The position numbers and the translations under genes were made by a program. A stretch of DNA of 6,918 nt. Source: Deltaproteobacteria bacterium. Its GTDB lineage: Bacteria > Desulfobacterota > DSM-4660 > Desulfatiglandales > HGW-15. The notes beneath the pieces were generated by a model, which was not told where the DNA came from, did not search any database, and worked only from the letters and a program-made list of their open reading frames with translations. Shown piece after piece: positions 5,827 through 6,918 of the stretch. The stretch covers positions 1-6,918 of the forward strand of contig JAFGIC010000017.1 of NCBI GenBank assembly GCA_016929815.1, given 5' to 3'. The first letter of the stretch is position 1, and the number at the start of each line of letters is the position of its first letter.

Positions 5827-6189
5827 ATGAATGATCAACAGCAGATTGATTTCACAATGAACATAGATGATCTGTATCGTGAAGAGTCAATAATAGACCT
5901 CAAAGTAGGGGCGATTAGGTATCTGGTACCCGTAAAAGTAGATGGAACAGAAGATAAAAGCCGTGATAAAAAGTTCATGGGGCAAAGCCAGCTCATGTCG
6001 CCCCAGGGACCGGTACCGCTTCAGGCCCAGTTAAAGGCGACTACCATAAAGGAAGCAGTGGAAAAGTTTCCTAAGGCCATGAAACTGGCCATGGAAGCAA
6101 TGATGGAGAGGGCGCAAAGAATGCAAGCCATGCAGGGACAGGGGCCTGGACCTATGCCGGGTTCAGGCATTGCCACGCCCGGCAAATAG
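5827..6189 (+). CDS. Conserved hypothetical protein, deltaproteobacterial 'cytoplasmic protein' type
   Basis: 120 residues, no signal peptide, membrane segment or cysteine. ATG 5827 has an excellent GAGGGGAG (5813-5820). The body (residues about 9-90) contains DDLYREESIIDLKVGAIR, an LVPVKVDGTEDKSRDKKFMGQSQLM stretch and PQGPVPLQAQLKA followed by a helix IKEAVEKFPKAMKLAMEAMMERAQRMQAM. From memory this layout (LYREE..xDLK..IR.L.PV..DG..D, then G.Q.QLM.P.GP.P..A) recurs in small proteins of sulfate reducers, Geobacter and syntrophs of unknown function. The tail (about 100-120) is low-complexity, rich in Gln, Met, Gly and Pro, and probably disordered. It has its own promoter, so it may be independent of the upstream operon. 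I do not know its function. Confidence 0.82.
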   Translation: MNDQQQIDFTMNIDDLYREESIIDLKVGAIRYLVPVKVDGTEDKSRDKKFMGQSQLMSPQGPVPLQAQLKATTIKEAVEKFPKAMKLAMEAMMERAQRMQAMQGQGPGPMPGSGIATPGK

Positions 6190-6192
6190 CAT

Positions 6193-6211
6193 AAGGCATG
6201 GTGAATGCCTT
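6193..6211 (+). terminator. Hairpin just after the hypothetical gene, terminator-like
   Basis: AAGGCAT (6193-6199) and ATGCCTT (6205-6211) form a perfect 7-bp stem with a 5-nt loop, starting four bases after the stop codon. A short T-run (CAGCCTTTT) follows after a five-base offset, weaker than a classic intrinsic terminator. It lies between convergent genes and could act on both strands. Confidence 0.5.
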
Positions 6212-6280
6212 CAGCCTTTTAGTGTCTTTAAAAATGGAGTGATGGTTTTGCCAAAGGGGCCAAAGGCCTAATGATCGGTA

Positions 6281-6484
6281 TCAGTCCCCGTTATTCCTGA
6301 GGTATTTGTCCTGGCACAATTGGCACATCGCGGATATATCGTATTCCAGCCTTGCGGATCTGTCTCTGAAGACCCGAGATGGTTTACCGCATATGATGCA
6401 TGTGGTTGTTGATTTAGCAATCGCGTAATTGGCGTGATAGGAATTACCCGATATGACATCTATCAACTTTTGCAGTTTTTCCAT
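6281..6484 (-). CDS. Small protein with two CxxC pairs, probable zinc-binding
   Basis: 67 residues from ATG 6484, which has GGAAG six bases upstream; the in-frame TTG at 6490 is too close to that site. A short helical N-terminus (MEKLQKLIDVIS) precedes C29-I-I-C32-G and, 21 residues later, C54-Q-L-C57-Q-D, a spacing fit for one structural zinc site. Between them lies FRDRSARLEYDISAMCQLCQD; from memory a similar RDxxSxxEYxISGxCQxCQD motif is common in small bacterial and phage proteins of unknown function. That match, with the good ribosome site, is why I believe the gene is real. It converges on the hypothetical gene across a 91-bp gap. Possible roles are nucleic-acid or protein binding; nothing here decides. 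Confidence 0.72.
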   Translation of the reverse strand: MEKLQKLIDVISGNSYHANYAIAKSTTTCIICGKPSRVFRDRSARLEYDISAMCQLCQDKYLRNNGD

Positions 6485-6536
6485 TCTCAACTTCCGTTTG
6501 TATTAATATTATTGCTATCGCTCAAAAGTGAAGGTA

Positions 6537-6612
6537 CGCACCTTTTGGCTCGGATTTTGGAGCAAGGGCCTGTTTTAAAATCCGATTTCAAGACCAGGAA
6601 AGCGCACCTTTT
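6537..6612. repeat. 10-bp direct repeats flanking the hairpin
   Basis: CGCACCTTTT occurs at 6537-6546 and at 6603-6612, 66 bp apart, on either side of the inverted repeat at 6550-6585. Similarity stops at the ends of the ten bases. The first copy is also part of a small inverted repeat, AAGGT (6531-6535) with ACCTT (6540-6544). Confidence 0.5.
6550..6585 (+). repeat. Long inverted repeat able to form a 15-bp RNA hairpin
   Basis: Arms 6550-6564 and 6571-6585: the outer 9 bp (TCGGATTTT with AAAATCCGA) are perfect and the inner six are G-U, G-U, A-U, G-U, C-G and A-U, closing on the 6-nt loop AGGGCC. The G-U pairs would become A-C mismatches in the complement, so the structure favours RNA read from the plus strand. 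No proper T-run follows. Its function is unknown. Confidence 0.55.
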
Positions 6613-6836
6613 ATCTGCCGCAATCCAAGATATATATCGACAGCCACGCCCCAAAACTTTAATGCCTTTTATGGATATCGGGCTGTTGCCATGCGATATT
6701 TCTTATGGATAAATATCTGTGAAGGCGGCTATAAATGTACAATCGGAGAAAGGGGTACCGCGTTTGATTGGAATCTTTTCATATAAAATGCGTGAATTTA
6801 AACATTTTGATAAGTCGGCAAAAGATTTAGGATAGA

Positions 6837-6918
6837 TCAGACTTTGTCAAAAAAATCCTGCAGCTCTTTTATAAGGGACATTTTTGTATCCAATGAAACA
6901 TCCTCACCAAATATAAAT
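6837..6918 (-). CDS. C-terminal end of an unidentified protein (partial)
   Basis: Reading leftward from the right edge there is an open frame of 26 codons closed by TGA at 6837-6839. The peptide begins FIFGEDVSLDTKM and ends LIKELQDFFDKV, with an amphipathic helical, charged look typical of a real protein tail. The start and most of the gene lie outside the window, so family and function cannot be given. The frame could still be chance at this length. Confidence 0.45.
   Translation of the reverse strand, partial: FIFGEDVSLDTKMSLIKELQDFFDKV

Larger units (their letters stand above)
6485..6836. other. Non-coding stretch with inverted and direct repeats
   Basis: About 350 bases with no supported gene. 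It holds the ribosome site and presumably the promoter of the CxxC protein, the 15-bp hairpin at 6550-6585, and two copies of CGCACCTTTT flanking it. The part from about 6620 to 6836 is AT-rich and I see nothing definite in it. A 92-codon plus-strand frame (6434-6712) starts with GTG inside the CxxC gene and has no recognisable features. Confidence 0.55.

Noticed and set aside
6247..6268. CCAAAGG direct repeats and GGCCAAAGGCC dyad as a terminator for the CxxC gene
   Set aside because: Stem of only 4 bp with a 3-nt loop and no T-run on the minus strand.
6434..6712. 92-codon plus-strand frame running through the non-coding stretch
   Set aside because: GTG start inside the CxxC gene, no ribosome site, and it spans the repeats; no recognisable domain.

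Overview
The window reads as a chromosomal segment of an anaerobic, probably deltaproteobacterial (Desulfobacterota, Syntrophia-like) bacterium. This is an inference from gene content: a thiolase of the type found in anaerobic acyl-CoA and aromatic-acid degraders, a fused HdrC/HdrB-type iron-sulfur oxidoreductase, an Mla-type lipid transporter (implying an outer membrane), and a small acidic 'cytoplasmic protein' family I associate with deltaproteobacteria. No rRNA, tRNA, CRISPR array, transposase or phage structural gene was seen.

Layout. The left part (1-3103) is all on the minus strand. It holds the ATP-binding subunit (mlaF-like, cut by the left edge) and the permease (mlaE-like) of a lipid ABC transporter, a non-coding gap with a good promoter for that transporter, then a cation diffusion facilitator (CDF) metal exporter preceded by its likely ArsR-family regulator. 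From 3104 to 3284 lies a compact divergent control region with back-to-back sigma70-type promoters. Rightward from 3285 come the thiolase, the HdrD-like iron-sulfur protein and, after its own strong promoter, a conserved hypothetical protein ending in a hairpin at 6193-6211. Convergent to it on the minus strand is a 67-residue protein with two CxxC pairs. The last 430 bases hold a non-coding stretch with a long inverted repeat, and the C-terminal end of an unidentified minus-strand gene at the right edge.

How the genes may work together. MlaE and MlaF would form the inner-membrane core of a phospholipid (or other hydrophobic substrate) transporter; the substrate-binding MCE protein MlaD is probably just outside the left edge. 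ArsR plus CDF resembles known ArsR/CDF metal-efflux pairs (CzrA/CzrB), although the visible sensor site is the thiol CxC type rather than the Zn-type alpha5 site. The thiolase and the iron-sulfur protein probably form an operon: thiolytic release of acetyl-CoA, next to a protein that could move electrons from acyl-CoA oxidation to a membrane or cytoplasmic acceptor. Because their promoter is about 24 bp from the arsR promoter, ArsR could control both sides.

Most of the window is ordinary metabolism and transport. The points most worth a second look are the apparent non-AUG start of the iron-sulfur gene, the shared divergent control region, the mismatch between sensor site and exporter type, the degenerate first CCG site, and the unexplained 15-bp hairpin at 6550-6585. 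I found no clear sign of a wholly new system.
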